DNA of 46,510 nucleotides from Flavobacteriales bacterium (GTDB lineage Bacteria; Bacteroidota; Bacteroidia; Flavobacteriales_D; Sanyastnellaceae): NCBI GenBank assembly GCA_947464415.1, contig CANHWU010000002.1, positions 1 to 46,510 of the forward strand, read 5' to 3'. Shown piece by piece: positions 37,452 to 46,510 of this stretch (position 1 is its first letter; each line of letters starts with the position of its first letter). The notes under the pieces were generated by a model. It saw only the letters and a program-made list of their open reading frames with translations, ran no database searches and was not told where the DNA came from. The position numbers and the translations under genes were made by a program.

Positions 37452-38779
37452 ATTTTCCCTTTCAAAAAAGTTTCTACTTCTTGGATGCTCTTGGCCTTTA
37501 ATTGAAGCGTTCCCGAAGTGTCGATTACAAAAAACATGGGGGTTTTATTCACCTTGTATAATTTAGAAACGGGCGATTCCCATTGCTTTCCGCCGTATAT
37601 ATTGATAAAATTGAAACCTCTTTCGGTAAGTGCCTTGTCCCAATTGTCTTTTACATTGTCTAAGCTATAACCCACCAAACTTACTTTTTGGGAGTTGTAT
37701 TTTTCATGAAACGCCTTGATTTCTGGGGCAGCCGCTTTGCAATGTTCGCACCATGAACTCCAAAACATGATGATGGTATATTTCTGTTTTGCTGCATGTT
37801 TTCTCATGTCGAAACTCTCATTCTTTTGCGTGAGCGCGGTGAAATTAGGGGGTTGATGTCCAACTGTAAGTTGCTGAATAGAGCTGGCCGTTTTGGTCAG
37901 TAGTTTGTGAATGTCATCCTCCCCGCAACTTTCGCCGTTGAGATGCTGATCAATGAGATAAGCACACATATTATCCATTCCGCTTTCAAAAAAACCATTG
38001 AGCATCTGATATACCGCAAATTCATATACGACATCATTGGCCTGTGCCTTGGTGAGCACATCCTCAATGCATTGTATGTAACCACTGTTTTCTCCTTTGC
38101 TAAACTTTCTCATGTACCGTTGGATGCGATCATTGAGAATGGTACATCGGGTAATGGAGGTGTCAGTAAAATCGAAGTTAGACCAGAAAGTGGATTTCCG
38201 TAATGGCAATACATCACTCTTCCATTTCATGAGTTTGTACAAATAGGATTGAGGATTGGCATTGGCAATAGAATCTCTCAATTTTACGAGCTCTAGTTCT
38301 TTTGTCTTGATGATGGTACTATCATTTCCTTCTTTCTTGTGAGCGCCACGGATAGCATTATTGATTTTGATTTCTTTGGGCATGTAGGTGGTCCATGCAA
38401 TATTTTGCGCACTTTGTAAATATTTCAAGTTGTTTTCTAGCTTGACATTGTTGAATTGAAGTTCCACCACTTTTTCATTGTCCAAGATGATAGGAACATG
38501 ATTGTTTTCGGTCACTCCCACCAAATACATGCCTTGCTTGAAAAAACGAGCTTTGAATTCAAATTGATTGTTTACCACTTTTGCGGAATCGACAATCTCC
38601 ATGACTTTCCCCAATGTTGACCACAGTTTTACCGATTTGTAATTGCCTACTGTAAAGCTTCCCTTGATGGTGGTTCTGTCTTTGGCGTTGTGGTCAGCGA
38701 GAGCCGAAGCGTTTAACGGTGAGTACACTAACCAACTTAGAATCAATATCCAATTTCTCATAAAACAAAAATAATGCAT
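37448..38779 (-). CDS. TlpA-like thiol-disulfide oxidoreductase with DUF4369-like N-terminus
   Basis: C-terminal thioredoxin fold YTIIMFWSSWCEHCKAAAPEIKAFHEKY (WCEHC). Confidence 0.87.
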   Translation of the reverse strand: MHYFCFMRNWILILSWLVYSPLNASALADHNAKDRTTIKGSFTVGNYKSVKLWSTLGKVMEIVDSAKVVNNQFEFKARFFKQGMYLVGVTENNHVPIILDNEKVVELQFNNVKLENNLKYLQSAQNIAWTTYMPKEIKINNAIRGAHKKEGNDSTIIKTKELELVKLRDSIANANPQSYLYKLMKWKSDVLPLRKSTFWSNFDFTDTSITRCTILNDRIQRYMRKFSKGENSGYIQCIEDVLTKAQANDVVYEFAVYQMLNGFFESGMDNMCAYLIDQHLNGESCGEDDIHKLLTKTASSIQQLTVGHQPPNFTALTQKNESFDMRKHAAKQKYTIIMFWSSWCEHCKAAAPEIKAFHEKYNSQKVSLVGYSLDNVKDNWDKALTERGFNFINIYGGKQWESPVSKLYKVNKTPMFFVIDTSGTLQLKAKSIQEVETFLKGKI

Positions 38780-38809
38780 TTGTTCTCTAACATCGTGCCA
38801 TTAACTTTG
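38780..38809 (+). promoter_or_regulatory. Bacteroidetes-type promoter TTG-N19-TAACTTTG
   Basis: TTG at 38780-38782, TAACTTTG at 38802-38809; best -33/-7 match in the window; ATG 4 nt downstream. Confidence 0.6.
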
Positions 38810-38813
38810 TTTA

Positions 38814-39332
38814 ATGGATTCAGATTTAGCTAAAATTTGGGGAATGTCGCCAGAGGGAGACGAGGAGGATTGGTTGGAGGAATATAAGCAACAGCTCTTC
38901 ATAGCAAGAAGGGAGTTGAGAAATCTTTACCAAATACCCAAGTTATTTGATAAAAAATGGGAAGTCTATTTATCATGGGCCATCAAAGAAAAGTCGGATT
39001 GGAAATTAATTTCCAAGGTGCCTGAAAATTTGAATGGGCTCGACAGCTTTGAGAGGGATTTGATGCGTTCATTGAATAATATGGAACAGGCTGCCCATTT
39101 TTGCGAATTGGTGCAACGGTCGCACGAGTTGAGAGTACTCATGGAGGGCTATAAAAATTATATGATAGTATTTACCTCATCTTGGGAAGAGGAGTGGAAA
39201 AATGTTGAGGTGAATTCGAGGGAGTTTTTTCCTACCGGTTCATTTATTTACTCGATGAAGAATGGAGGTCAAAAGGAAGATTGGAAAATGGCTCTGCTCA
39301 AAGAGCGGAAGCGAATCTCCTTCGTTTATTGA
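38814..39332 (+). CDS. Hypothetical protein (172 aa)
   Basis: Open frame with credible promoter; no motif recognised. Confidence 0.65.
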   Translation: MDSDLAKIWGMSPEGDEEDWLEEYKQQLFIARRELRNLYQIPKLFDKKWEVYLSWAIKEKSDWKLISKVPENLNGLDSFERDLMRSLNNMEQAAHFCELVQRSHELRVLMEGYKNYMIVFTSSWEEEWKNVEVNSREFFPTGSFIYSMKNGGQKEDWKMALLKERKRISFVY

Positions 39333-39363
39333 TTGAAATCCATCATATTTGCAAAAAAAATAC

Positions 39364-41055
39364 ATGAGAATCATAGAGTGCATTCCCAATATTTCGGAAG
39401 GGAGAGATCAGGGTAAGATCAACGCCATTGTTTCTGTCGTAGAGTCGGTAGAAGGGGTAATGTTATTGGATGTAGATCCAGGTAAGTCCACAAATCGCAC
39501 AGTTATTACTTTTGCAGGCGAGCCGGAGAGGGTGGTGGAAGCTGCATTTTTATTGATTCAAAAAGCAGCAGAGCTCATTGATATGCGAACGCACAAAGGG
39601 GAACATCCGCGACAAGGCGCTACCGATGTTTGTCCGTTTGTTCCCATCGCTGGAGTGAGCATGGAGGAGTGTGTGGCCTTGGCTCATCAACTTGGAGCGC
39701 GCGTTGGAAATGAGCTTGGCATTCCGGGATATTTTTATGAAGCAGCCGCGAGACAAGACAACAGAAGGAATCTGGCCAATTGCAGAAAGGGGGAGTATGA
39801 AGCATTGGAGAAGATTGCAACCGCAGAATGGAAGCCAGATTTTGGTCCTGCTCAATTAACGGATACGGCCAAGCGAGCAGGCATTACCACCATTGGTGCG
39901 CGTAATTTTTTAGTGGCTTACAATGTTAATCTGAACACTACTTCCACTCGCAGAGCCAATGCGATTGCGTTTGATATCAGAGAGGCGGGCAGAACATTGC
40001 GTGAAGGAGATCCACTCACTGGAAAACCTATATTGGATGAAAATGGAGAACCCAAAAGAATTCCCGGCACATTAAAGTCGGTAAAAGGAATCGGTTGGTA
40101 CATTGATGAGTATGGTATAGCACAATTATCCCTGAATCTCACGGATATTTCGGTTACCCCAGTCCACATTGCATTTGAAGAAGCTTGCACAAAGGCAGCT
40201 GAGCGGGGTATCAGGGTGACGGGCTCTGAGTTAGTGGGCTTGATTCCCTTGCAAGCGATGTTGGATGCGGCAGATTATTTCTTGAATAAGCAAGAGCGCT
40301 CATTGGGAATTTCCGATAAAGAGAAAATAAAAATTGCGGTGAAATCACTGGGATTAGATGATTTAGCACCTTTTCATCCAGAAGAAAAAATCATAGAGTA
40401 TGTCTTGGCCAAGAAAATGGGCAATGCAGAAAAATTAATTTCGATGACGGCCAAGGATTTGGCCAATGAGACGGCCAGTGAGAGCCCTGCTCCCGGTGGT
40501 GGTTCGGTGAGTGCTTATGTGGCTGCATTAGGAGCGTCGTTGGGTGTGATGGTGGCCAATTTGTCCTCGCATAAAAGGGGTTGGGATGAGCAGTGGAAAT
40601 CTTTTTCTGATGTAGCAGAAAGAGGGATGAAAATTCAAAAGGAGTTGTTGTGGTTGGTGGATGAGGATACTCGTGCTTTCAATAAAATCATGGAGGCTTT
40701 TAGTTTACCCAAGGACAGTGAAGAGGAGAAAAAAAATCGTGCTGCAGCGATAGAAAGTGCTTCCCAATACGCGATGGAAATCCCTATGAGAACGGCTGTG
40801 GTGGCGTATCAAGCGATGGATATTTGTGCAGAAATGATTGAGCGAGGCAATCCCAATTCGGTGACAGATGCTGGTGTGGGAGTGTTGTGCATTCGCGCGG
40901 CTGTGTTGGGCGCTATCATGAATGTACGCATCAATGCCGCGGGAATCAAGGACAAAGGTTTCACCGAAAAATTATTCACTCAAGCCCTTCAATTGGAAAG
41001 TGAAGTGCTGGAGAGGGAGGAAGCGTTGAGAAAGAAAGTGATGGAGAAGATGTAA
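39364..41055 (+). CDS. ftcD: Bifunctional glutamate formimidoyltransferase / formimidoyltetrahydrofolate cyclodeaminase
   Basis: RIIECIPNISEGRDQGKINAIV; DRTVITFAGEP-like; C-terminal ESPAPGGGSVSAYVAALGASLGVMVANLS cyclodeaminase. Confidence 0.95.
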   Translation: MRIIECIPNISEGRDQGKINAIVSVVESVEGVMLLDVDPGKSTNRTVITFAGEPERVVEAAFLLIQKAAELIDMRTHKGEHPRQGATDVCPFVPIAGVSMEECVALAHQLGARVGNELGIPGYFYEAAARQDNRRNLANCRKGEYEALEKIATAEWKPDFGPAQLTDTAKRAGITTIGARNFLVAYNVNLNTTSTRRANAIAFDIREAGRTLREGDPLTGKPILDENGEPKRIPGTLKSVKGIGWYIDEYGIAQLSLNLTDISVTPVHIAFEEACTKAAERGIRVTGSELVGLIPLQAMLDAADYFLNKQERSLGISDKEKIKIAVKSLGLDDLAPFHPEEKIIEYVLAKKMGNAEKLISMTAKDLANETASESPAPGGGSVSAYVAALGASLGVMVANLSSHKRGWDEQWKSFSDVAERGMKIQKELLWLVDEDTRAFNKIMEAFSLPKDSEEEKKNRAAAIESASQYAMEIPMRTAVVAYQAMDICAEMIERGNPNSVTDAGVGVLCIRAAVLGAIMNVRINAAGIKDKGFTEKLFTQALQLESEVLEREEALRKKVMEKM

Positions 41056-41056
41056 G

Positions 41057-42298
41057 TTATTGTTGAACTCCATTGATCCATACCGATTCAATTCTGCTTT
41101 CACCGAAATAATAGAACAGTTCAGACAAATGTTCCAAAGGTTCTGTGATGAGGAGGTTGGCTCTTTTTCCGATGGTAATGCTCCCCACCTCGTGCTGTAA
41201 TTCCATTGCGGCAGCTCCATTGTAGCAAGCAGCAGCGCATACTTCTTGAGGATTCATTTGCATTTGAATACAGGCCAAACTATTGATGACATTCATATTT
41301 CCATTGGGAGCAGAACCAGGATTAAAATCTGTGGCCAATGCAACGGGGATATTGTGATCCATCAGCTTTCTCGCAGGCGTGTAAGGGATTTTAGTGAACA
41401 ATGAGCAGCCGGGCAAAGCCGTGACAATGGTGGGTTGTTGCTGAAGCGCGAGTAGGTCGTTGTCATCTAACACCTCAACATGATCGAGGCTGAGTGCACC
41501 CATCGATAATGCAGCGGGAATACCTCCAATGGAGTAAAATTGATTCAAGTGCACCTTACCTTTTTTATTTAATGATTGTGCTGCTCCAAGAATCCGCTTC
41601 AAATGGGTGACTTGGAAATAATCTCGCTCACAGAATAGATCGACAAAATCAAATCCAATTTCATGAGCTTGTGGCAGCAATTCATGGATCATGTACTCGA
41701 CATACTCATCCATCCTATTTTTAAATTTTTCTGGCAACGCATGGGCTAGCAAAAGGGTGATTTTAATAGGGATATTCACCTGCTCTCGTATGCGGTGAAT
41801 AACGCGCAGCATCTTCAATTCATTCTCGACATCTAAACCATATCCTGTTTTGATTTCCAAAGCACCTGTGCCATTGAGGATCATGCGGTGTATTCTGTTC
41901 AACGCATCTTGTAAAAGATCATCCTCGCTTTTTGCAGCCATGGCTTTGGCTGAATGTAATATACCTCCACCGCGTTGGGCAATTTCTTGGTAAGTGAGAC
42001 CGTTGATTTTATCTTCAAATTCTAATGCTCTAGAGTTTGCAAATACAGTATGAGTATGTGAATCACACCAGGTGGGCAATAGAAATTTTCCCTCCGCGTC
42101 AATGATTTCGAGACCTGACCAATCACTGATCCCAGGCCATTCATCCATGGTTCCAAATTCCACAATAATGCCATTTTCAATTGCCAAGTAGGCGTCATGA
42201 AGAAGCCGGAAATTTTTCATCTCACTGCCCGCTATGAAGGAAGGGCTATCCTCCATAATGCCTACTAATCCTTTGATGTTTTTAAACAAAATTTTCAT
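41057..42298 (-). CDS. hutI: Imidazolonepropionase
   Basis: GKFLLPTWCDSHTHTVFANSRALEFEDKINGLTYQEIAQRGGGI; LEIKTGYGLDVENELKML; VALATDFNPGSAPNGNM. Confidence 0.95.
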   Translation of the reverse strand: MKILFKNIKGLVGIMEDSPSFIAGSEMKNFRLLHDAYLAIENGIIVEFGTMDEWPGISDWSGLEIIDAEGKFLLPTWCDSHTHTVFANSRALEFEDKINGLTYQEIAQRGGGILHSAKAMAAKSEDDLLQDALNRIHRMILNGTGALEIKTGYGLDVENELKMLRVIHRIREQVNIPIKITLLLAHALPEKFKNRMDEYVEYMIHELLPQAHEIGFDFVDLFCERDYFQVTHLKRILGAAQSLNKKGKVHLNQFYSIGGIPAALSMGALSLDHVEVLDDNDLLALQQQPTIVTALPGCSLFTKIPYTPARKLMDHNIPVALATDFNPGSAPNGNMNVINSLACIQMQMNPQEVCAAACYNGAAAMELQHEVGSITIGKRANLLITEPLEHLSELFYYFGESRIESVWINGVQQ

Positions 42299-42305
42299 TG
42301 CCTGC

Positions 42306-42343
42306 AAGATGCATCAAATTTATCATTTAGCAATCTGCATCTT
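42306..42343. repeat. Inverted repeat AAGATGCA-N22-TGCATCTT in the hutI-rsmE divergent region
   Basis: Perfect 8-bp arms at 42306-42313 and 42336-42343. Confidence 0.6.
42315..42322 (-). promoter_or_regulatory. Candidate -7 box TAAATTTG for hutI
   Basis: Minus-strand TAAATTTG, 16 nt upstream of the ATG at 42298, inside the inverted repeat spacer; no well-spaced -33 TTG. Confidence 0.4.
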
Positions 42344-42357
42344 TTGTAAATTGCAAC

Positions 42358-43044
42358 GTGCATTATTTTTATTCCAGCATATCAGTTCAAAATGGTCATT
42401 GGGAGTTGGCAGAGGAGGAGTGGCGTCATATCAAGGCATTGCGTATCAAAGAAGGGGAGCACATCATGCTAACGGATGGGATCGGAGGAAGGTGTGAAGC
42501 TATTTTTCATTTGTCCAATAAAATATCTTCCTTGGAATCATTCCATGTTTTTCCCTTGATGGAATCGTTAAAGGGACTAACGGTTGGCATTCCCGTAACA
42601 CAGGACACAGATCGTTTAGAGTGGTTCATAGAAAAGTCAGTGGAGTTAGGAGTTGCAGGAGTACAGCTTATTCAAACGGAGTGGAGTGTACCGGTGAAGT
42701 ATTCTTTAGACAGGTTGCGGAAAATAGCCATTGCTGCCATGAAGCAGAGTCAGCGGGCTTGGTTGCCTGAAATTCTAGATCAAATCAATTGTCAAAGGTT
42801 GTTGGAGCTTTATCCTACTGCTTCCATTTATTTTGCTCATTGTCAAGGAGGAGATAAAAAGGAATGGAGTGCCATATCCAAATCTGAAAAGGATATTTTG
42901 TTGATTGGGCCAGAGGGAGATTTTTCCCCGAAAGAAGTGGAGCAGTTGTTGTCTCAAAATGCAACCCCTGTCTCTTTGGGAGCATACAGATTACGAACAG
43001 AGACAGCGGCTCTCGCGGCGGTTGCACATTATTGTATATCCTAA
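42358..43044 (+). CDS. rsmE: 16S rRNA (uracil(1498)-N(3))-methyltransferase, GTG start
   Basis: HYFYSSISVQNGHWELAEEEWRHIKALRIKEGEHIMLTDGIGG; KSVELGVAGVQLIQTEWS; LLIGPEGDFSPKEVEQL; LGAYRLRTETAALAAVAHY. Confidence 0.93.
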   Translation: MHYFYSSISVQNGHWELAEEEWRHIKALRIKEGEHIMLTDGIGGRCEAIFHLSNKISSLESFHVFPLMESLKGLTVGIPVTQDTDRLEWFIEKSVELGVAGVQLIQTEWSVPVKYSLDRLRKIAIAAMKQSQRAWLPEILDQINCQRLLELYPTASIYFAHCQGGDKKEWSAISKSEKDILLIGPEGDFSPKEVEQLLSQNATPVSLGAYRLRTETAALAAVAHYCIS

Positions 43045-43394
43045 TGAAAAGAGTCTTGATATTATCTTTTGTTTTTTTGATTATTTTAACCGTAGCGGCA
43101 TTTTTTACCAAAACGACACAGCAGGAATTTACGGATGTGGCCTTGGAACAGTGGAAACAGTATTCGGCTCAGTTCTCCTCAGATCCAGTGATGGAGGATG
43201 TAGTCGCCTTACAGAACGATTTCATGTTGAAGGCACTTAATCGATTGGTAAAAAGCTATGATTATGTGTTGTTTTCAAAATTTACACTACAACTAGCGGA
43301 TGGTGAATATGAATACATCGGCGTTTTTCATCAGGTAATTCCTCTGCAGGCGGCCAATCCAATAACCCAATTTTATCCCAATGATGAGCAATAG
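43044..43394 (+). CDS. Uncharacterised membrane-anchored/secreted protein (~116 aa)
   Basis: MKRVLILSFVFLIILTVAAFFTKT N-terminal helix; TAATG overlap with the rsmE stop. Confidence 0.6.
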   Translation: MKRVLILSFVFLIILTVAAFFTKTTQQEFTDVALEQWKQYSAQFSSDPVMEDVVALQNDFMLKALNRLVKSYDYVLFSKFTLQLADGEYEYIGVFHQVIPLQAANPITQFYPNDEQ

Positions 43395-45615
43395 AATTTT
43401 TTTTGTTTGCCTACTTTGTGCCATAACAATTTTAGGAAGAACCCAGTTAAATGTCATACCACAGCCTCAAAGCTGTGTTTTTAGTAAGTCCGGTGCTTTT
43501 GTTTTAAATGCTGAAACCAAGATTGTTTATGATCCAGCGTTTAGTTCAGAGGCATCTATATTGTTTAATTTATTATTGGAATCTTTTCAACTAAAAAATG
43601 AATTAGAACCTTTCAAGCAGCCCGCACGAGGCATCATTTATCTCAAAAGAAAAAATGGAGAGATGAATGAGGTGATGGCCCATGCGGAGTATTATCAATT
43701 GGATGTTTCAGAGCAGTCAGTGGTGATTGAGTCTTATAAAGGAGTGGGTATCCTTCATGGTATTCAAACCTTTCTGCAGTTGTTACCAGTAGAGGTTCCC
43801 TCCAGTGGTGTACTTTCTATTGGAGCTCTCTCGATCAAAGATTTCCCTGCGTTTAAGCATAGGGGTTTGTTATTGGATTGTGGTAGACATTTCATGTCAA
43901 CGGATTTCATCAAACAAACATTGGATATTATGTCTGCGTACAAAATGAATGTGTTTCACTGGCATCTGACGGAAGATCAAGGATGGAGAATCGAGATCAA
44001 GAAGTATCCTAAGTTGACGGAAATTGGTGGATTCAGAACAGAAAATGGTCGGCAATATGGTGGATTCTACACACAAAATGAGATTAAGGAAATTGTTGAC
44101 TATGCAACGAAGTTGCATATTACGGTAATACCGGAGATTGAATTGCCTGGCCATAGTTCTGCGGCTATTGCGGCCTATCCTTATTTGAGTTGTACTGGAA
44201 AAAGTATTCCGGTGGAAACCGAATGGGGGGTGTTCAAGGACATTTACTGCGCGGGCAATGATCAGACCTTACAATTTATCTACGATGTGATGGATGAGGT
44301 GTGTAGTCTTTTTCCGGGCAAATACATTCATGTTGGTGGAGATGAGGCGCCTAAGGTGCGTTGGGAGAGTTGTACTAAATGTCAAAAAAGAATCAAAGGC
44401 AATCAATTAAAAAGCGAAGCTGAATTGCAAACATGGATGATTGAGCAGGTCGCCACCCATCTTAAGAAGAAAGGAAAATCCATCATCGGTTGGGATGAGA
44501 TTTTGGAAGGTGGAATACCAGCCGACGCAGCCATTCAATCATGGAGAGGGATGCAAGGTGGCATTGATGCTGCTCAAAAGAAACATGGGGTGATCATGAG
44601 TCCTACGAGTCATTGTTATTTTGATTATGGCTTGGAGGGGATTGACACTAAAAGGGTGTATGAATTTGAGCCAATACCTAATGAGTTGAATGCAGAGTAC
44701 CAGAATTTTATATGGGGCGCTGAGTGTAATATGTGGACCGAGAGAGCCCCGCAGGAGACGGTTCACTCCAAAATTTTGCCGCGTATGTTATCGCTAAGTG
44801 AGGTTTTATGGACCCACCCAAAGGAAAAGGATTACAACGAGTTTGAGCGCCGTGTGAAGCAGGATTTTAAAAGGTTGGACAAAAAAGGAGTGAAGTATGG
44901 CTTCATCTCGACACCCCTTCAATTTGACTCAAAAATCAACGGAGATCAATTGTGGGTGGAATTGAAGAGATACTCAGAAGATGTTGTGTTAAAATACAAA
45001 TTGAAGAATACCAAAATGGATTGGGTTGATTATAGAGGCTCTATTCCAATTCAGTCCAAACAAGTATTAGCAGTGAGTATGAAAACTTTGGGAACGGAAA
45101 ATGAATCCGTTGTCGAGAGAACATACGCAGCTCATCAAGGCTTAGGAAAGGAATTAAAGTTAAATTATACTCCTAGTAACTCTTATTCAGGAGGGGGGTA
45201 TAATGCCCTTTTGGATGGTAGGTTAGGAACGAGTAATTTCCGAGATGGGATTTGGCAGGCTGTTCAGGGAAAAGACATGGAAATGTTGATTGATTTGGGT
45301 GGAATTAAAGATGTGAAATCGATATCTACGCAATGGTTCCATTATGCCAACGCCTGGATATTCAGGCCTCAGCGGGTGGAGTACTGGGGCTCTGTGGATG
45401 GAAATAATTGGAAGTTATTGTTGGGTGATGATCTCCAATTAGCTGCTGAAAGTCCTGGTGAATTGATTGTATCTTCAGCTTGTCCAGTAAATGATATTCC
45501 CTATGTGATGCGATATGTCAAGGTGATAGCCAAATCCATTGGTAAATGTCCCAATTGGCATGATGCGCCGGGAGAACCGAGTTGGTTGTTTTGTGATGAG
45601 ATTGTAATTGAGTAA
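43381..45615 (+). CDS. Beta-N-acetylhexosaminidase (GH20) with C-terminal F5/8-type-C/chitobiase-like region
   Basis: FKHRGLLLDCGRHFMSTDFIKQTLDIMSAYKMNVFHWHLTEDQGWRIEIKKYPKLTEIG; YIHVGGDEAPKVRWESC (catalytic DE). Confidence 0.95.
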   Translation: MMSNRIFFVCLLCAITILGRTQLNVIPQPQSCVFSKSGAFVLNAETKIVYDPAFSSEASILFNLLLESFQLKNELEPFKQPARGIIYLKRKNGEMNEVMAHAEYYQLDVSEQSVVIESYKGVGILHGIQTFLQLLPVEVPSSGVLSIGALSIKDFPAFKHRGLLLDCGRHFMSTDFIKQTLDIMSAYKMNVFHWHLTEDQGWRIEIKKYPKLTEIGGFRTENGRQYGGFYTQNEIKEIVDYATKLHITVIPEIELPGHSSAAIAAYPYLSCTGKSIPVETEWGVFKDIYCAGNDQTLQFIYDVMDEVCSLFPGKYIHVGGDEAPKVRWESCTKCQKRIKGNQLKSEAELQTWMIEQVATHLKKKGKSIIGWDEILEGGIPADAAIQSWRGMQGGIDAAQKKHGVIMSPTSHCYFDYGLEGIDTKRVYEFEPIPNELNAEYQNFIWGAECNMWTERAPQETVHSKILPRMLSLSEVLWTHPKEKDYNEFERRVKQDFKRLDKKGVKYGFISTPLQFDSKINGDQLWVELKRYSEDVVLKYKLKNTKMDWVDYRGSIPIQSKQVLAVSMKTLGTENESVVERTYAAHQGLGKELKLNYTPSNSYSGGGYNALLDGRLGTSNFRDGIWQAVQGKDMEMLIDLGGIKDVKSISTQWFHYANAWIFRPQRVEYWGSVDGNNWKLLLGDDLQLAAESPGELIVSSACPVNDIPYVMRYVKVIAKSIGKCPNWHDAPGEPSWLFCDEIVIE

Positions 45616-45617
45616 GC

Positions 45618-46510
45618 ATGAGAGTGCATGTCATCATGCATGGCCGGCATCAAAATTCTAAGAGATGGCTGCGGCATTGGAGTGCATGGCAAACAAAGGC
45701 AGGTTATCGGCTCTCCATTGACTATACCCAATACGCGGGTCATGCCGCTGCTTTGGCGTCTGAGGCTATCAACCAGCCAGTGGATATTTTGGTGGCAGCA
45801 GGGGGAGACGGTACTCTCAATGAATGTGTCAATGGCTATTTGAAGGCCAATGGAAAGATTCCCATGACTTTCATGGCCATGGGTACCGGAAATGACTATT
45901 TAAAAACACTGCAACAAAGTGGTCAATGGAAAGAGGTGCATGATCTAATTGTAAGGGGGAAGACTCAATGGATGGATGTGGGGCAGATGGATTTTAGAGG
46001 CTTGGATGGATCGATGCAAAATCGTTATTTTATTAATGTGATGGATGTAGGATTGGGTGGAGAAGTGGTGCAGAAAATAGCCCATTCAAAAAGACGCCTT
46101 GGGCCTTTTTTAACCTACCAAAAAGCGGTCATTTCCTCTCTAATAGAGTATAAAAGGACTGTTGTGAATTGTGAACTCGATAATGTCCATTTTGAAAGTG
46201 AGACGCTGATGTTGGTGGTCGCTAATGCGAAGTGGTTTGGTAGCGGATTGGGGATTGCTCCTTTGGCATCATTGAATGACGGCGTATTGGAAGTGATTCA
46301 TATTGGAAATATAACACTTTTAGATTACCTCATTCAACTTCCTAAGGTGAGACAATGCAGGGTGTTGAAACATAAGAGTATTCATTACTATACTTCAAAG
46401 TGCATTGCTATCAGTACGCCGGGTTTACCCATAGATTGTGATGGAGAGTTCATTGGATTTACCCCTTTAAATTGCCAAGTATTGAATAGTAAATTAAAAG
46501 TTCTAGTGCA
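45618..46510 (+). CDS. Diacylglycerol kinase / YegS-like lipid kinase family protein (3' partial)
   Basis: Frame open to window end, not in the ORF track: MRVHVIMHGRHQNSKRWLRHWS..VDILVAAGGDGTLNECVNGYLKANGKIPMTFMAMGTGNDYLKTL..NVMDVGLGGEVV..VVANAKWFGSGLGIAPLASLNDGVLEVIHIG..IDCDGEFIG. Confidence 0.9.
   Translation, partial: MRVHVIMHGRHQNSKRWLRHWSAWQTKAGYRLSIDYTQYAGHAAALASEAINQPVDILVAAGGDGTLNECVNGYLKANGKIPMTFMAMGTGNDYLKTLQQSGQWKEVHDLIVRGKTQWMDVGQMDFRGLDGSMQNRYFINVMDVGLGGEVVQKIAHSKRRLGPFLTYQKAVISSLIEYKRTVVNCELDNVHFESETLMLVVANAKWFGSGLGIAPLASLNDGVLEVIHIGNITLLDYLIQLPKVRQCRVLKHKSIHYYTSKCIAISTPGLPIDCDGEFIGFTPLNCQVLNSKLKVLV

Noticed and set aside
45501-45843. ORFs at 45501-45743 (-) and 45628-45843 (+)
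   Set aside because: The correct frame from 45618 encodes a diacylglycerol-kinase family protein running off the window.
1-46510. tRNA, rRNA, IS/transposase, phage, restriction or toxin-antitoxin genes
   Set aside because: None recognised by eye in either strand; short structured RNAs cannot be excluded without covariance-model searches.

Overview
Chromosomal window from a Bacteroidota (Flavobacteriales/Sphingobacteriia-like) genome. Evidence for this is type IX secretion (T9SS) C-terminal domains, PorP/SprF, TAnnTTTG promoter-like boxes, and A-rich leaders instead of Shine-Dalgarno sites. The left 11 kb is a probable three-gene T9SS surface-adhesin locus. It holds a >2750-aa repeat protein (about 14 Ig/PKD-like repeats, 10 MopE-like metal-binding repeats, TSP3-like repeats and a CHU_C/type-B C-terminal domain), then a PorP/SprF-like outer-membrane protein, then an OmpA-family PD40 lipoprotein-like protein. 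The rest is dense, mostly housekeeping coding sequence: cysteine desulfurase, GlmM-type phosphohexomutase, MltF-like transglycosylase, a T9SS-exported arginine/agmatine-deiminase-family enzyme, glycosylasparaginase, UbiA, Maf, GuaA, LysM/PBP1, HemF, class II FBP aldolase, BamA-like, diheme lipoprotein, ASPIC/UnbV FG-GAP protein, DUF2147, GatB/YqeY, LhgO, UMF1-like MFS, TlpA-like, FtcD, HutI, RsmE, GH20 hexosaminidase and a truncated diacylglycerol-kinase-family protein. I saw no rRNA, tRNA, CRISPR, IS element or phage. I do not see a clear new defence or biosynthetic system. The items most worth a second look are: the mosaic adhesin repeats, the PPAD-like secreted deiminase, a 19-bp tandem duplication that appears to have moved the hemF start, -7 boxes 3-4 nt from start codons (possible leaderless mRNAs, including guaA), a degenerate receiver-like protein, and several dyads in divergent intergenic regions. 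All calls are by eye from the translations; no database search was run.
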